Positions 42,097 to 52,069 are shown, counted from the first letter of the stretch. The stretch: DNA of 64,000 bases from Arenimonas sp049195245 (GCF_049195245.1 NZ_JBMIRR010000027.1:1-64000), one strand, 5' to 3'. Notes: a model not told the origin generated them from the sequence alone. Made by a program: numbers and translations.

Positions 42097-43218
42097 TTGA
42101 ACGCCCTCACCGGACCCAAGGCCCAAGAACGCAGCGACATCCACGACAGCCCGTGGGTCAGCCTGGCCTACCTGGTCTTCGTGTTCGTGCCGCTGGCCTT
42201 TTCGGGCCGCTGGTCCGCGACGGCGTGGATCGCCAGCGTGGGCGCGGTGCTGGTGTTCCTGCCGATGCACTTCGGTTTCTACCGCGCCACCGGCCGTCGC
42301 CGCGGCGTGCTGGCGCTGGCTGTGGCAGCCCTGGGCTTCGCGCTGATCCCGTTCAACCCCGGCGGCCATACCTTCATCATCTATGCGGCCGGCATGCTGG
42401 GCTGGGCGGTGCCGGCGCGCTGGGCGATCGGCCTCACCGTGCTGCTGGTCGCGCTGGCGTCGCTGGAATTCTGGTGGACGCTGCCCAACGTGGCGCTGGC
42501 CATGGGCTGGAGCACCATGCTCGCGGTGATCGCCATCCTGGTGCTGGCCGGCACCCTGTTCGGCCGCGCCAAGGCGCGGCGCGATGCCGAGCTGCGCCTG
42601 ACCCAGGACGAGGTGGGCCGCCTGGCCGCGATGGCCGAGCGCGAGCGCATCGGTCGCGACCTGCACGACCTCTTGGGCCACACGCTGTCGCTGGTGGCGA
42701 TCAAGAGCGAACTCGCGGGCCGGCTGGTCGAACGCGACCCGCAGGCCGCGAAACGCCAGATCGGCGAGGTCGAAGCCGTGGCCCGCCAGGCCCTGGCCCA
42801 GGTGCGCGAGGCCGTGGTCGGCATCCGCGCGACCGGGCTGCAGGCCGAGCTGGCGGCCACGCGCCTGGCCTTGCTGTCGGCCGACATCCGGCTCGACCAG
42901 AGCCTGGCGCCGCTGGCGCTGCCGGCGAACGTGGAATCGGCGCTGGCGATGGCGCTGCGCGAAGCCACCACCAACGTGCTGCGTCACGCCCGGGCCAGCC
43001 GCGTGGACGTGGAGCTGGCCCAGCACGGCGGCGAGTGGCGGCTGAGCATTGCCGACGACGGCCGCGGCGGCATCGTGACGCCGGGCACCGGACTGGCCGG
43101 CATGCGCGAGCGGGTAGCGGCCTTCGACGGCCGCGTGGACATCGACAGCCCGGCCGGCGGCGGCACCCGGCTCACCGTCAGCGTGCCGGTCACCGCCTTG
43201 CCGGGGCCGGCGCCGTGA
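42097..43218 (+). CDS. DesK/NarX-type membrane sensor histidine kinase
   Basis: 373 aa. Four to five hydrophobic segments in residues 20-160 with almost no periplasmic domain, the intramembrane-sensing layout of DesK and LiaS. Dimerisation/phospho-acceptor HisKA_3 motif ERERIGRDLHDLLGHTLSLV (His in LHDLLGH), then HATPase motifs ALREATTNVLRHA and IADDGRGG. The TTG start at 42097 follows CGGAGCC; no ATG or GTG fits without losing the first TM. GTGA overlap with the regulator gene. Confidence 0.92.
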   Translation: MNALTGPKAQERSDIHDSPWVSLAYLVFVFVPLAFSGRWSATAWIASVGAVLVFLPMHFGFYRATGRRRGVLALAVAALGFALIPFNPGGHTFIIYAAGMLGWAVPARWAIGLTVLLVALASLEFWWTLPNVALAMGWSTMLAVIAILVLAGTLFGRAKARRDAELRLTQDEVGRLAAMAERERIGRDLHDLLGHTLSLVAIKSELAGRLVERDPQAAKRQIGEVEAVARQALAQVREAVVGIRATGLQAELAATRLALLSADIRLDQSLAPLALPANVESALAMALREATTNVLRHARASRVDVELAQHGGEWRLSIADDGRGGIVTPGTGLAGMRERVAAFDGRVDIDSPAGGGTRLTVSVPVTALPGPAP

Positions 43219-43817
43219 TCCGCCTGGTGCTGGCCGAGGACCAGGCCCTCGTCCGCGGCGCGCTGGCCGCGCTGCTGGGGCTGGAAACCGACCTGCAGGT
43301 GGTGGCCGAAGCCGGCGACGGTGAAGCGGCCTGGCGCGCGGTGTCCGGGCACGCGCCCGACCTGCTGGTCACCGACATCGAAATGCCGCACCTCACCGGC
43401 CTGGACCTGGCCCTGCGCGTGCAGGAGGCGGGGCTGCGCACGCGCGTGGTGATCATCACCACCTTCGCACGCGCCGGCTACCTGCGCCGCGCGCTGGACG
43501 CCGGCGTGCGCGGCTACCTGCTCAAGGACGCGCCCTCGGAGCAGCTGGCCGCAGCGCTGCGGCAGGTGCACGCCGGCGGCCGCGTGATCGACCCGCAGCT
43601 GGCAGTGGCGGCCTGGGGCGAAGAGGACCCGCTCACCGAACGCGAACGCCAGGTGCTGCGCCTGGCGGGCGAGGGCGCCAAGAGCGCCGACATCGCGCAG
43701 CGCCTGCATCTTTCCCAGGGCACGGTGCGCAATTACCTGTCCGAGGCGATCGGCAAGCTGGGCGCCGCCAACCGCATCGAGGCCTACCGCAGCGCGCGGG
43801 CCAAGGGCTGGCTCTAG
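43215..43817 (+). CDS. NarL/FixJ-family response regulator
   Basis: 200 aa. Receiver domain with AEDQALVRGALAALL, phospho-Asp in LLVTDIEMPHLTG, Thr in ITTFARAG and Lys in YLLKDAP. A C-terminal LuxR-type HTH reads LTERERQVLRLAGEGAKSAD, IAQRLHLSQGTVRNYLSEAI, and GKLGAANR. GTG 43215 overlaps the kinase stop. Likely controls its own operon, where a 16-bp palindrome stands upstream of the first gene. Confidence 0.93.
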   Translation: MIRLVLAEDQALVRGALAALLGLETDLQVVAEAGDGEAAWRAVSGHAPDLLVTDIEMPHLTGLDLALRVQEAGLRTRVVIITTFARAGYLRRALDAGVRGYLLKDAPSEQLAAALRQVHAGGRVIDPQLAVAAWGEEDPLTERERQVLRLAGEGAKSADIAQRLHLSQGTVRNYLSEAIGKLGAANRIEAYRSARAKGWL

Positions 43818-43895
43818 GCGCCGGGAACGCGCAGGAAACCGCGCGTGGCGCGCCAGTCTCGGGGCGGGCACGGGCAACACGGGGCGATTCGGGGC

Positions 43896-43901
43896 GATAA
43901 T
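43896..43901 (+). promoter_or_regulatory. -10 box upstream of queA operon
   Basis: GATAAT in the context GGGGCGATAATGCCG, 30 nt before the queA TTG start. Confidence 0.5.
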
Positions 43902-43931
43902 GCCGCCCCGCCGCACCCACCGTCCTGCGCC

Positions 43932-44998
43932 TTGAAGAAGTCCGATTTCCATTTTGACCTGCCGCCGGAGCTGATCGCCCAGTCGCCGCTGGCCGAGCGT
44001 TCGGCCAGCCGCATGCTGGTGGTGCCCGACGATGCGCCGCCCTACCAGGACCGCCAGGTGCGCGACCTGCCGGAGTACCTGCGCGCCGGCGACCTGCTGG
44101 TCTTCAACGATACCCGCGTGATTCCGGCCCGCCTGCACGGCAGCAAGGAAAGCGGCGGCCGGGTTGAGATCCTGCTCGAGCGCGTCACCGGCGCGCACGA
44201 GGTGCTGGCCCAGGTCGGCGCCAGCAAGTCGCCCAAGCCGGGCGGCCGCATCACCCTGGATGAGGGCACCGCGCTGACGGTGCTGGGCCGCGAGGGCGAG
44301 TTCTACCGGCTGCGCTTCGACACCGACGAGCCGCTGGAAAAACTTCTGCTGCGCGCGGGTCGCATGCCGCTGCCGCCCTACATCCAGCGCGAGGCCGGCG
44401 AGGCCGACCTGCAGCGCTACCAGACCCTGTTCGCGCGCCATGCCGGCGCGGTGGCGGCGCCCACGGCCGGCCTGCACTTCGACCAGCCGCTGCTCGATGC
44501 GCTGGCCGCGAAGGGCGTGGCCTTCGGGCACGTCACCCTGCACGTCGGCGCCGGCACCTTCCAGCCGATGCGGGCCGAATCGGTGCACGACCACCAGATG
44601 CACAGCGAGTGGCTCAACGTCGGCGCCGAACTGTGCCAGCAGATCGCCCGCACGCGAGCCGCCGGCGGCCGCGTGGTGGCGGTGGGCACGACGGTGGTGC
44701 GCGCGCTGGAATCGGCCGCACGCGACGGCGAGGTGGCGCCGTTCGCCGGCGAAACCCGCATCTTCATCTTCCCCGGCTACCGCATCCGCACCGTGGATGC
44801 ACTGCTGACCAATTTCCACCTGCCCGAGAGCACGCTGATGATGCTGGTGTCGGCCTTCGCCGGCCGCGAGCGCATCCTGGCGGCCTACGCGCATGCGGTG
44901 GCCCAGCGCTATCGCTTCTTCAGCTATGGCGACGCCATGCTGCTCACGCCTGATCCTGCCGACCGCACTGCGGGCCCGGCACCTGTTGGAACGTCCCG

Positions 44999-45002
<4 letters not shown>
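43932..45002 (+). CDS. queA: S-adenosylmethionine:tRNA ribosyltransferase-isomerase QueA
   Basis: 356 aa (E. coli 356). It builds epoxyqueuosine on tRNA by transferring the ribosyl group of SAM to preQ1. Motifs: DFHFDLPPELIAQSPLAERSASRML at the N-terminus, DLLVFNDTRVIPARLHG, PPYIQREAGEADLQRYQTLFAR, VAAPTAGLHFDQPLLDAL, HVGAGTFQPMRAESVHDHQMHSEW, and TNFHLPESTLMMLVSAFAG. The TTG at 43932 places KKSDFHFDLP at the normal N-terminus. An ATG 29 codons upstream would overrun the promoter. ATGA overlap with tgt. Confidence 0.96.
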
Positions 45003-46108
<1,106 letters not shown>

Positions 46109-46165
46109 ACCGGCCGGCCCGGGCGGGGTTCCCGGCCGGCGGGGCGGGGCGGAGGGCGGCTGTGG

Positions 46166-46171
46166 CATACT
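46166..46171 (+). promoter_or_regulatory. -10-like box upstream of yajC
   Basis: CATACT in TGTGGCATACTTTTGCG, 35 nt before the yajC ATG. A GC-rich self-complementary stretch (CCGGCCGG at both 46110 and 46132) lies between tgt and this box and may end tgt transcripts. Confidence 0.4.
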
Positions 46172-46206
46172 TTTGCGCTTGATTCCCTGTCGGACCGTCC
46201 AAGCCC

Positions 46207-46542
46207 ATGTCCCTGCTCGATATCCTGATTTCGCCGGCCGCCGCCCAGGCCGCCGCGCCCGCCCCCAGCCCGCTGCCCAGCTTCATCCTGATGGGCGTGG
46301 TGTTCCTGGCCATGTATTTCATGATGATCCGGCCGCAGATGAAGCGCGCCAAGGAGCATCGCGAGCTGCTGTCCAAGCTGCAGAAGGGCGATGAAGTGAT
46401 CACCAGCGGCGGCATCGCCGGCCGCATCGAGGACCTGGGCGAGAGCTTCGTCACCGTCGAGGTCGCCGACCGGGTGACCATCAAGGTCCAGCGCGGCGCC
46501 GTCACCGCGGTCCTGCCCAAGGGCACGTTGAAGTCCGCCTGA
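46207..46542 (+). CDS. yajC: Sec translocase accessory protein YajC
   Basis: 111 aa. Single TM segment (about 22-40, FILMGVVFLAMYFMMIRPQMK) with the YajC signature MMIRPQMKRAKEHRELL, followed by a cytosolic KGDEVITSGGIAGRIEDLGESFVTVEVAD domain. It associates with SecDF and YidC. Genes secD and secF follow in the conserved order. Confidence 0.96.
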   Translation: MSLLDILISPAAAQAAAPAPSPLPSFILMGVVFLAMYFMMIRPQMKRAKEHRELLSKLQKGDEVITSGGIAGRIEDLGESFVTVEVADRVTIKVQRGAVTAVLPKGTLKSA

Positions 46543-46598
46543 ACCGTCCCCATCCGAATCACCCACGGCCCTGACCGGGCCGCCACCGGTTGTCGCCC

Positions 46599-48476
46599 AT
46601 GCTTCAGTATTCCACCTGGAAATACGTCGTAGCCGCGCTGGTCATCGCGCTCTCGCTGCTCTACTCGCTGCCCAACATCTACCCGCAGGACCCGGCCGTG
46701 CAGATCGCCGCCAACCGCGGCGGCGTGGTGGACGACGCCCTGGTGCTGCGCGTGCGCGGCCTGCTCGACGGCGCCAAGCTGCCGGCCAAGCAGGTGGCGA
46801 TCGAGGACGGCAGCCTGCTGATCCGCACCGGCAGCGCCGACGTGCAGACGAAGGTGGCCGACACCCTGCGCGCCGACCTGGGTCGTGAATACACGGTCGC
46901 CCTGAGCCTGGCGTCCACCGTGCCCGACTGGCTGCTGAGCATCGGCGCCCGGCCCATGTCCATGGGCCTGGACCTGCAGGGCGGCGTGCACTTCATGCTC
47001 GAGGTGGACAAGCAGGCGGCGATCGAGAAGCGCACCAATGCCTTCGCCGAGGAGATCACCTCGGTGCTGCGCACCGGCAAGTTCGCCTACACCAGCGTCT
47101 CGCGCGCCACCGACGGCATCCAGGTCGTCATCAAGGACCCGCAGGACATGGCGGCCATCCGCGCTGCGATCACCCGCGAAGCCCCGGAGCTGGAGCTCAG
47201 CGTCGCCGGCAATGACCCGACCCGCCTGATCGCCCGCGTCACAGAGGCCCAGGTCAAGGCCATCATGGACGCGGCGATCGAGCAGAACCGCACCACGCTC
47301 GACAACCGCATCAACAGCCTGGGCGTCGGCGAGCAGGTGATCCAGCGCCAGGGCGAAACCCGCATCGTGGTGCAGCTGCCCGGCGTGCAGGACACCGCCC
47401 AGGCCCGCAACCTGATCGGCGCCACCGCCACCCTGGAATACCGCCACGTCATCGACTACGGCATGGAGGCGGTGGAAGCCGCCCGCACCGGCGTGATCCC
47501 GGCCAATGCCAAGCTCTACTACTCGCGCGACCTGGGCGCCGACGGCAAGCGCCGGCCGATCCTGCTGGCACGCCGCTTCATCGTCTCCGGCGACCAGCTG
47601 GTCAGCGCCACCTCCAACCCCGACCCGCAGGGCGGCGGCCCGGCCGTGCAGATCGAGCTCAACAACGCCGGCGGCAACCGCATGCTGGCCCATACCCGCG
47701 ACAACGTCGGCAAGCTGATGGCCGCGGTGTACATCGAGTCCATCCCCGAAGTGCGCATGGTGGACGGCAAGGAAGTGCTGACCTCGCGGGTGGAGGAGGA
47801 AGTGATCAACGCCGCCACGCTGCAGGGCGTGTTCGGCAAGAACTTCCAGACCACCGGCCTGGACAGCCAGGACGAGGCCGCCAACCTGGCCCGCCTGCTG
47901 CGCGCCGGTTCGCTGGCGGCGCCGATGGTGATCGTCGAGGAGCGCATCATCGGACCCAGCCTGGGCGCCGAGAACGTCGAGCGCGGCCTCACCGCCGTGT
48001 TCTGGTCCTTCGCCTTCGTGCTGGTGTTCTTCCTGGTCTACTACAAGATGTTCGGCATCGTGACCAACCTGGCGCTGCTGCTGAACCTGCTGATGGTGGT
48101 GGCGGTGATGTCGGTGATCGGCGCCACGCTGACCTTGCCCGGCCTGGCCGGTATCGCATTGACGGTAGGCATGTCGGTCGACGCCAACGTGCTTATCAAC
48201 GAGCGAATCCGCGAAGAGCTGCGCGACGGCAACACGCCGCTGGCCAGCATCGCCAACGGCTACGAGAAGGCCTCCGGCACCATCACCGACGCCAACACCA
48301 CCGCGCTGCTGGCGGGCCTGGCGATGGCGGTGTTCGGCTCCGGCCCGATCCGCGGCTTCGGCATCACGCTCATCATCGGCATCCTGACCTCGCTGTACAC
48401 GGCGGTCTCGGTGTCCCGCGGCATCGCCACCCTGATCTACGGCAAGCGCAAGAAGCTCGCCAAGATCTCGATCTAA
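46599..48476 (+). CDS. secD: Protein translocase subunit SecD
   Basis: 625 aa. Uses the proton-motive force to pull exported proteins from SecYEG. The first TM (about 7-25) is followed by the large periplasmic P1 region (residues about 30-450) with LGLDLQGGVHFMLEVD. The RND-like membrane domain with six TMs (in all) contains SLGAENVERGLTAVFWSF, AGIALTVGMSVDANVLINERIREEL (conserved Asp and Arg of the proton path), and TDANTTALLAGLAMAVFGSGPIRGFG. ATG 46599 is chosen over an in-frame TTG three codons upstream. Confidence 0.97.
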   Translation: MLQYSTWKYVVAALVIALSLLYSLPNIYPQDPAVQIAANRGGVVDDALVLRVRGLLDGAKLPAKQVAIEDGSLLIRTGSADVQTKVADTLRADLGREYTVALSLASTVPDWLLSIGARPMSMGLDLQGGVHFMLEVDKQAAIEKRTNAFAEEITSVLRTGKFAYTSVSRATDGIQVVIKDPQDMAAIRAAITREAPELELSVAGNDPTRLIARVTEAQVKAIMDAAIEQNRTTLDNRINSLGVGEQVIQRQGETRIVVQLPGVQDTAQARNLIGATATLEYRHVIDYGMEAVEAARTGVIPANAKLYYSRDLGADGKRRPILLARRFIVSGDQLVSATSNPDPQGGGPAVQIELNNAGGNRMLAHTRDNVGKLMAAVYIESIPEVRMVDGKEVLTSRVEEEVINAATLQGVFGKNFQTTGLDSQDEAANLARLLRAGSLAAPMVIVEERIIGPSLGAENVERGLTAVFWSFAFVLVFFLVYYKMFGIVTNLALLLNLLMVVAVMSVIGATLTLPGLAGIALTVGMSVDANVLINERIREELRDGNTPLASIANGYEKASGTITDANTTALLAGLAMAVFGSGPIRGFGITLIIGILTSLYTAVSVSRGIATLIYGKRKKLAKISI

Positions 48477-48495
48477 ACGTTTTCCAGGAGGCGGC

Positions 48496-49467
48496 GTGGA
48501 ACTGTTCCCGTCCAACAGCAAGATCAATTTCATGGGCATCCGGCATGCTGCCCTGGTGGTGTTCTTCTCCCTCGCGGCGATCGCGGCCGGCATGCTGGCC
48601 ACGCGCGGCTTCAACTACGCGCTCGACTTCACCGGCGGCAGCGTGGTGGAGATCATGTTCGAGAAGCCCGTAGACGTGGAAGGCGTGCGCGAGCGGCTGG
48701 ACGCGGCGGGCTACGAAAGCCCGATCGTGCAGACCTTCGGCGCCGGCACCGACATCGTGATCCGCCTGCAGCCGCCGGAAACGGAAGGCGAAGGCGAGGG
48801 TCCGCAGGCGGCCACGCCAAGCGAGCAGACGGGCACCGCGATCCTTCGCGCCGCCCAGACCCCCGACAATCCGGGCCGGGTGATCCGCAGCGACTTCGTC
48901 GGCCCCCAGGTCGGCAGCGAGCTGGCGCTCAACGGCGTCTACGCGGCCATCTTCGTCGCCATCGGTTTCCTGGCCTACATCGCCCTGCGCTTCGAGTACA
49001 AGTTCGCGATCGCGGCCGTCACCGCCACCCTGGGCGACATCCTGCTGGTCTGCGGCTGGTTCGCCTTCAACCAGCACGAGTTCGACCTGACCGTGCTGGC
49101 CGGCATCCTGTCGGTGATGGGCTTCTCGATCAACGACAAGATCGTGGTGTTCGACCGCGTGCGCGAGAACTTCCGGCTGCTGCACAAGCTCGAGGCCAAG
49201 GAAGTGCTGAACCGTTCGGTCAACCAGACGCTGTCGCGCACCATCATCACGTCCTTCGTGGCCTTCCTGACGGTGGTGGCGCTGTACCTGTACGGCGGCA
49301 ATTCGCTGCAGGGCATGGCCGAATCGCAGATGGTCGGCATCGTCATCGGCACGCTGTCCTCGATCTTCGTGGGCTGCCCGCTGCTGCTGCTGCTCGGCGT
49401 GACCAAGCAGGACCTCATGCCCAAGGCCAAGGACGACATCGAAGCCGAGCTCGCCCGGCGACCCTGA
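48496..49467 (+). CDS. secF: Protein translocase subunit SecF
   Basis: 323 aa. Partner of SecD. Motifs: FALDFTGGSVVEIMF-like start of the P4 domain (YALDFTGGSVVEI), VGPQVGSELALNGVYAAIFVAIGFLAYIALRFE, AGILSVMGFSINDKIVVFDRVREN (conserved Asp/Arg), and RTIITSFVAFLTVVALYLYGG. A Glu/Gly-rich insertion (ETEGEGEGPQAATPSEQ, about 96-113) lies in the periplasmic domain. GTG start at 48496 follows a strong AGGAGGCG. Its stop is 48 bp before the foldback element. Confidence 0.97.
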   Translation: MELFPSNSKINFMGIRHAALVVFFSLAAIAAGMLATRGFNYALDFTGGSVVEIMFEKPVDVEGVRERLDAAGYESPIVQTFGAGTDIVIRLQPPETEGEGEGPQAATPSEQTGTAILRAAQTPDNPGRVIRSDFVGPQVGSELALNGVYAAIFVAIGFLAYIALRFEYKFAIAAVTATLGDILLVCGWFAFNQHEFDLTVLAGILSVMGFSINDKIVVFDRVRENFRLLHKLEAKEVLNRSVNQTLSRTIITSFVAFLTVVALYLYGGNSLQGMAESQMVGIVIGTLSSIFVGCPLLLLLGVTKQDLMPKAKDDIEAELARRP

Positions 49468-49516
49468 TTCCGGCGCCGGGTTTCGCGGCGCCGGTCGTTG
49501 CGGCGCCGGTCGGGCC

Positions 49517-49584
49517 GCGGAGGCGAAGGTCACTTTCTGCTCAGAGAGGCCTTTTATTTCGCAGAAAGTGACCTTCACCTCCGC
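49517..49584. repeat. Left terminal hairpin of foldback element
   Basis: 24-nt arms 49517-49540 and 49561-49584 with one mismatch, and a 20-nt loop (49541-49560). The loop is the near reverse complement of the loop in the right hairpin, as expected from inverted copies. Confidence 0.9.
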
Positions 49585-50276
49585 GACCCGCCCGGTGCAC
49601 ATCATCCGGGCTGCTGTAGGGAAGGCCCGTGGCACCGCGCTCCGATGCTTGCGCGTGTGCGATCCGGGTCGAGGCGGGTCATCTCTCCTGCCGATCGCGC
49701 GGTTAAACATTTCTCTCCACTTCCCACCCACGCGTCAACGCGTGCGTGTCCACCTGGACACGCGATTCCCTTGGTCGCGAGTTGGATGGACGGCAAGTTC
49801 GGAACACCTGTCCGCCCGGCGGCGGGTGTGAGTTCGGGGCGAGGGTGAGGAGCAAATCCGGCATCTCACAGGCCGTGTCGCGACTTTGAAGGTCCGCGTG
49901 CGGACCACGTCGGATTCTTGCCGTCCAATGTTCAACGTAGGACGAGCCATAAGCGTGTGCGGCGTCGCACAGCGGAGGCGCGGGAGCTTTTCGCTTTTCC
50001 CGCCGGATGCGCGTCTCGGGATCGCCACGAACCCACACCCGCCGCCGGGCGGACAGGTGTTTCGGTCTCGACGTCCATCCAGTGCGCGACCAAGGGGATC
50101 GCGTGTCCAGGTGGACACGCACGCGTTGACGCGCTGGTGGCAGGTGTACCGCGTCGTTTAACCGCCGGATCGGCAGGAGAGATGCCCCGCCTTGATCCTG
50201 ATCCCACACGCGAAAGCATCGTAGCGCGCGGCCACGGGCCTTCCTGTGAGAACCCATGCGGAATGCACCGGCGGCG

Positions 50277-50348
50277 CCGTGGAAGCGAAGGTCACTTTCT
50301 GCGAAATAAAAGGCTTCCCTGAGCAGAAAGTGACCTTCGCTTCCGCGG
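50277..50348. repeat. Right terminal hairpin of foldback element
   Basis: Arms 50277-50302 and 50323-50348: 22 inner pairs are perfect, followed by one G-T wobble and three further pairs. The loop is 20 nt (50303-50322). It ends 33 bp before the suhB stop and may act as its terminator. Confidence 0.9.
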
Positions 50349-50381
50349 TGACGCCGGCGCCAGACCCACAACGCGCGAGCT

Positions 50382-51188
50382 TCAGACCGAGAAAGCCGCC
50401 GCGTAGTTCGAAGCGACGATCGCCCGCTGCAGCGAGTCGCTGATCTTCAGGTTGCCGGCCACCAGCTGGCCGGACATCAGCAGCTTGTCGCCGCCGCCCC
50501 GGAAATCGCAGACCCGGCCACCGGCCTCGCGCACCAGCAGCATGCCGGCGGCGATGTCCCAGGGCTTCACCCCGGCCTCGAAGTAGGCGTCGGTCCGGCC
50601 GCAGGCCACGTAGGCCAGGTCCAGCGCCGCCGAACCCGTGCGCCGGATGTCCTCGGCCTCGGCCAGCAGGCCCTTGAGGCAGTCCAGGTGCGGCGCCAGG
50701 CGCGCCCGCTCGCGCGGCGGGAAGCCGGTGATCACCAGCGCGCCCTGCAGGTCCTTGCGCTCGGCCACGCGGATCTTCTTGTCGTTGAGCACGGCGCCGG
50801 CACCGCGCGAGGCGGTGAACAGCTCGTTGCGCAGCGGATCGAAGATGACGCCGTGGATCGGCTCGCCGCCCTCGCACAGGGCGATGGACACGCAGAAATG
50901 CGGCAGCCCGCGCAGGAAGTTGGAGGTGCCGTCCAGCGGGTCGATCACGAAGGTGTAGCGGCCACTGCCCATCGCGCCCGTTTCCTCGCCAAGCACGGCG
51001 TAGTCGGGGAAGGCGCGGCGCAGCTCGCGTATGATCTCCGCCTCGGCCTGGGAATCGACCTCGCTGGCGTAGTCCTGCTTCGATTTCTCGAAGACGTTCA
51101 GGCTGTCGAGCTTGCCCATGTGACGCAGGATCAGGTTGCCGGCCGAACGGGCCGCCTTGACCATGACGTTGACGACAGGTTTCTGCAT
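50382..51188 (-). CDS. suhB: Inositol-1-monophosphatase SuhB
   Basis: 268 aa (E. coli 267). Mg-dependent phosphatase; in E. coli it also binds RNA polymerase/NusA in rRNA antitermination complexes. Motifs: LGEETGAMG (Glu ligand), FVIDPLDGTSNFLRGLPHFC (metal site), and KPWDIAAGMLLVREAGG. ATG 51188 gives MQKPVVNVMVKAARSAGNLI, matching homologues; the open frame extends further upstream without homology. Divergent from trmJ, the same neighbour arrangement as in E. coli. Confidence 0.96.
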   Translation of the reverse strand: MQKPVVNVMVKAARSAGNLILRHMGKLDSLNVFEKSKQDYASEVDSQAEAEIIRELRRAFPDYAVLGEETGAMGSGRYTFVIDPLDGTSNFLRGLPHFCVSIALCEGGEPIHGVIFDPLRNELFTASRGAGAVLNDKKIRVAERKDLQGALVITGFPPRERARLAPHLDCLKGLLAEAEDIRRTGSAALDLAYVACGRTDAYFEAGVKPWDIAAGMLLVREAGGRVCDFRGGGDKLLMSGQLVAGNLKISDSLQRAIVASNYAAAFSV

Positions 51189-51253
51189 ATGCCCGTCCAA
51201 TGACCGCTGGATTGTGAGAAGAACAAGGGGCCGGTCGAGCCGGCGCGGCGCGA

Positions 51254-51259
51254 ATAATA
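51254..51259 (-). promoter_or_regulatory. -10 box of suhB
   Basis: TATTAT on the minus strand, about 65 nt before the suhB ATG. The same A/T patch read on the plus strand (AATAAT/TAATAG) could serve trmJ, giving a bidirectional promoter in the 104-bp gap. Confidence 0.5.
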
Positions 51260-51292
51260 GCAGGTTGGCCCGAGTGGGGGCTCTAGGCATCG

Positions 51293-52069
51293 ATGACTGA
51301 CATCCAAGCAAGCCTCCGCATCGTCCTGGTGGGCACCCAGCATCCGGGCAACATCGGCTCGGCCGCGCGGGCGATGAAGACCATGGGCCTGTCGGGCCTG
51401 CACCTGGTCGCCCCCGAGCGTTTCCCGGACGTGGAGGCCAATACCCTGGCCGCGGGGGCCGACGACCTGCTGGCCTCGGCCGCGGTGCATGCCGACCTGG
51501 ACGCGGCCCTGGCCGGCTGCCATTTCGTGCTGGGCACCAGTGCCCGGCGCCGGCACGTGCCGCTGCCGGAGCTCAGTCCGCGCCAGGCCGCGGCCCAGCT
51601 GGTGGAAGCGGCGGCCCGCGGGCCGGTGGCCCTGCTGTTCGGCCGCGAGCGCACCGGCCTGGAAAACGAAGAGCTGCAGCGCTGCCATGCCTCGGTGGGC
51701 ATTCCCACCAACCCGGGCTTCAGCTCGCTCAACCTGGCGGCGGCGGTGCAGGTGCTGTCCTACGAACTGAGGCTGGCCTGGCTGGCCACCCAGGGCCCGG
51801 AGGCACCCTCGGGCCGTCCCGTGCCCGGCGCCGAGCCGGAGCCGCCGGCCACCGCCGACGAGCTGGAGCGCTACTTCGCCCACCTGGACCAGGCCCTGCA
51901 CGACATCGACTTCCACAAGGGCAAGCCACCGGAGATGGTGATGGCCCGGCTGCGGCGCCTGTACCTGCGGGCGGGACTGGACGCCCGCGAGCTCAAGATC
52001 CTGCGCGGAATCCTGGCCGAGGCCCAGCGCATGGCCCGGCTGGCGCGCGGCGGCCCGATGAAGGCTTGA
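51293..52069 (+). CDS. trmJ: tRNA (cytidine/uridine-2'-O)-methyltransferase TrmJ
   Basis: 258 aa. SPOUT enzyme that 2'-O-methylates position 32 of several tRNAs. Motifs: RIVLVGTQHPGNIGSAARAMKTMGL, LVAPERFPD, ALLFGRERTGLENEELQRCH, and IPTNPGFSSLNLAAAVQVLSYELR, the TrmH-like knot. A C-terminal helical extension (about 180-258) is usual for TrmJ. Start ATG 51293 directly precedes TDIQASLRIVLV. Confidence 0.95.
   Translation: MTDIQASLRIVLVGTQHPGNIGSAARAMKTMGLSGLHLVAPERFPDVEANTLAAGADDLLASAAVHADLDAALAGCHFVLGTSARRRHVPLPELSPRQAAAQLVEAAARGPVALLFGRERTGLENEELQRCHASVGIPTNPGFSSLNLAAAVQVLSYELRLAWLATQGPEAPSGRPVPGAEPEPPATADELERYFAHLDQALHDIDFHKGKPPEMVMARLRRLYLRAGLDARELKILRGILAEAQRMARLARGGPMKA

Larger units (their letters stand above)
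49515..50348. mobile_element. 834-bp foldback element with hairpin termini, no credible gene
   Basis: Occupies almost all of the 914-bp gap between convergent secF and suhB. Two inverted arms of about 328 bp (49515-49842 and 50021-50348) align essentially without gaps over most of their length, roughly 75-80% identical by eye, around a 178-bp unique centre. Each arm ends in a hairpin whose stem contains GAAGGTCACTTTCTGC. The terminal 26 bp of the two ends differ at one position. Internal hairpins are conserved in both arms, e.g. GCGTGTCCA-CC-TGGACACGC. Open frames across it are uninterrupted but have low-complexity Arg-rich products and mirror each other, so I treat them as noncoding. No transposase is present. 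Probably a non-autonomous mobile or structured repeat; the class is not one I recognise. Confidence 0.8.

Noticed and set aside
46110..46140. Classical terminator after tgt
   Set aside because: CCGGCCGG occurs twice, but each copy is self-complementary and no U-tract follows; evidence too weak for a separate call.
49703..50371. 222-codon minus-strand frame and several plus-strand frames within the foldback element
   Set aside because: Arg/Pro-rich products that mirror each other because the arms are inverted copies; no ribosome binding sites and no recognisable domain. They remain worth a homology search.
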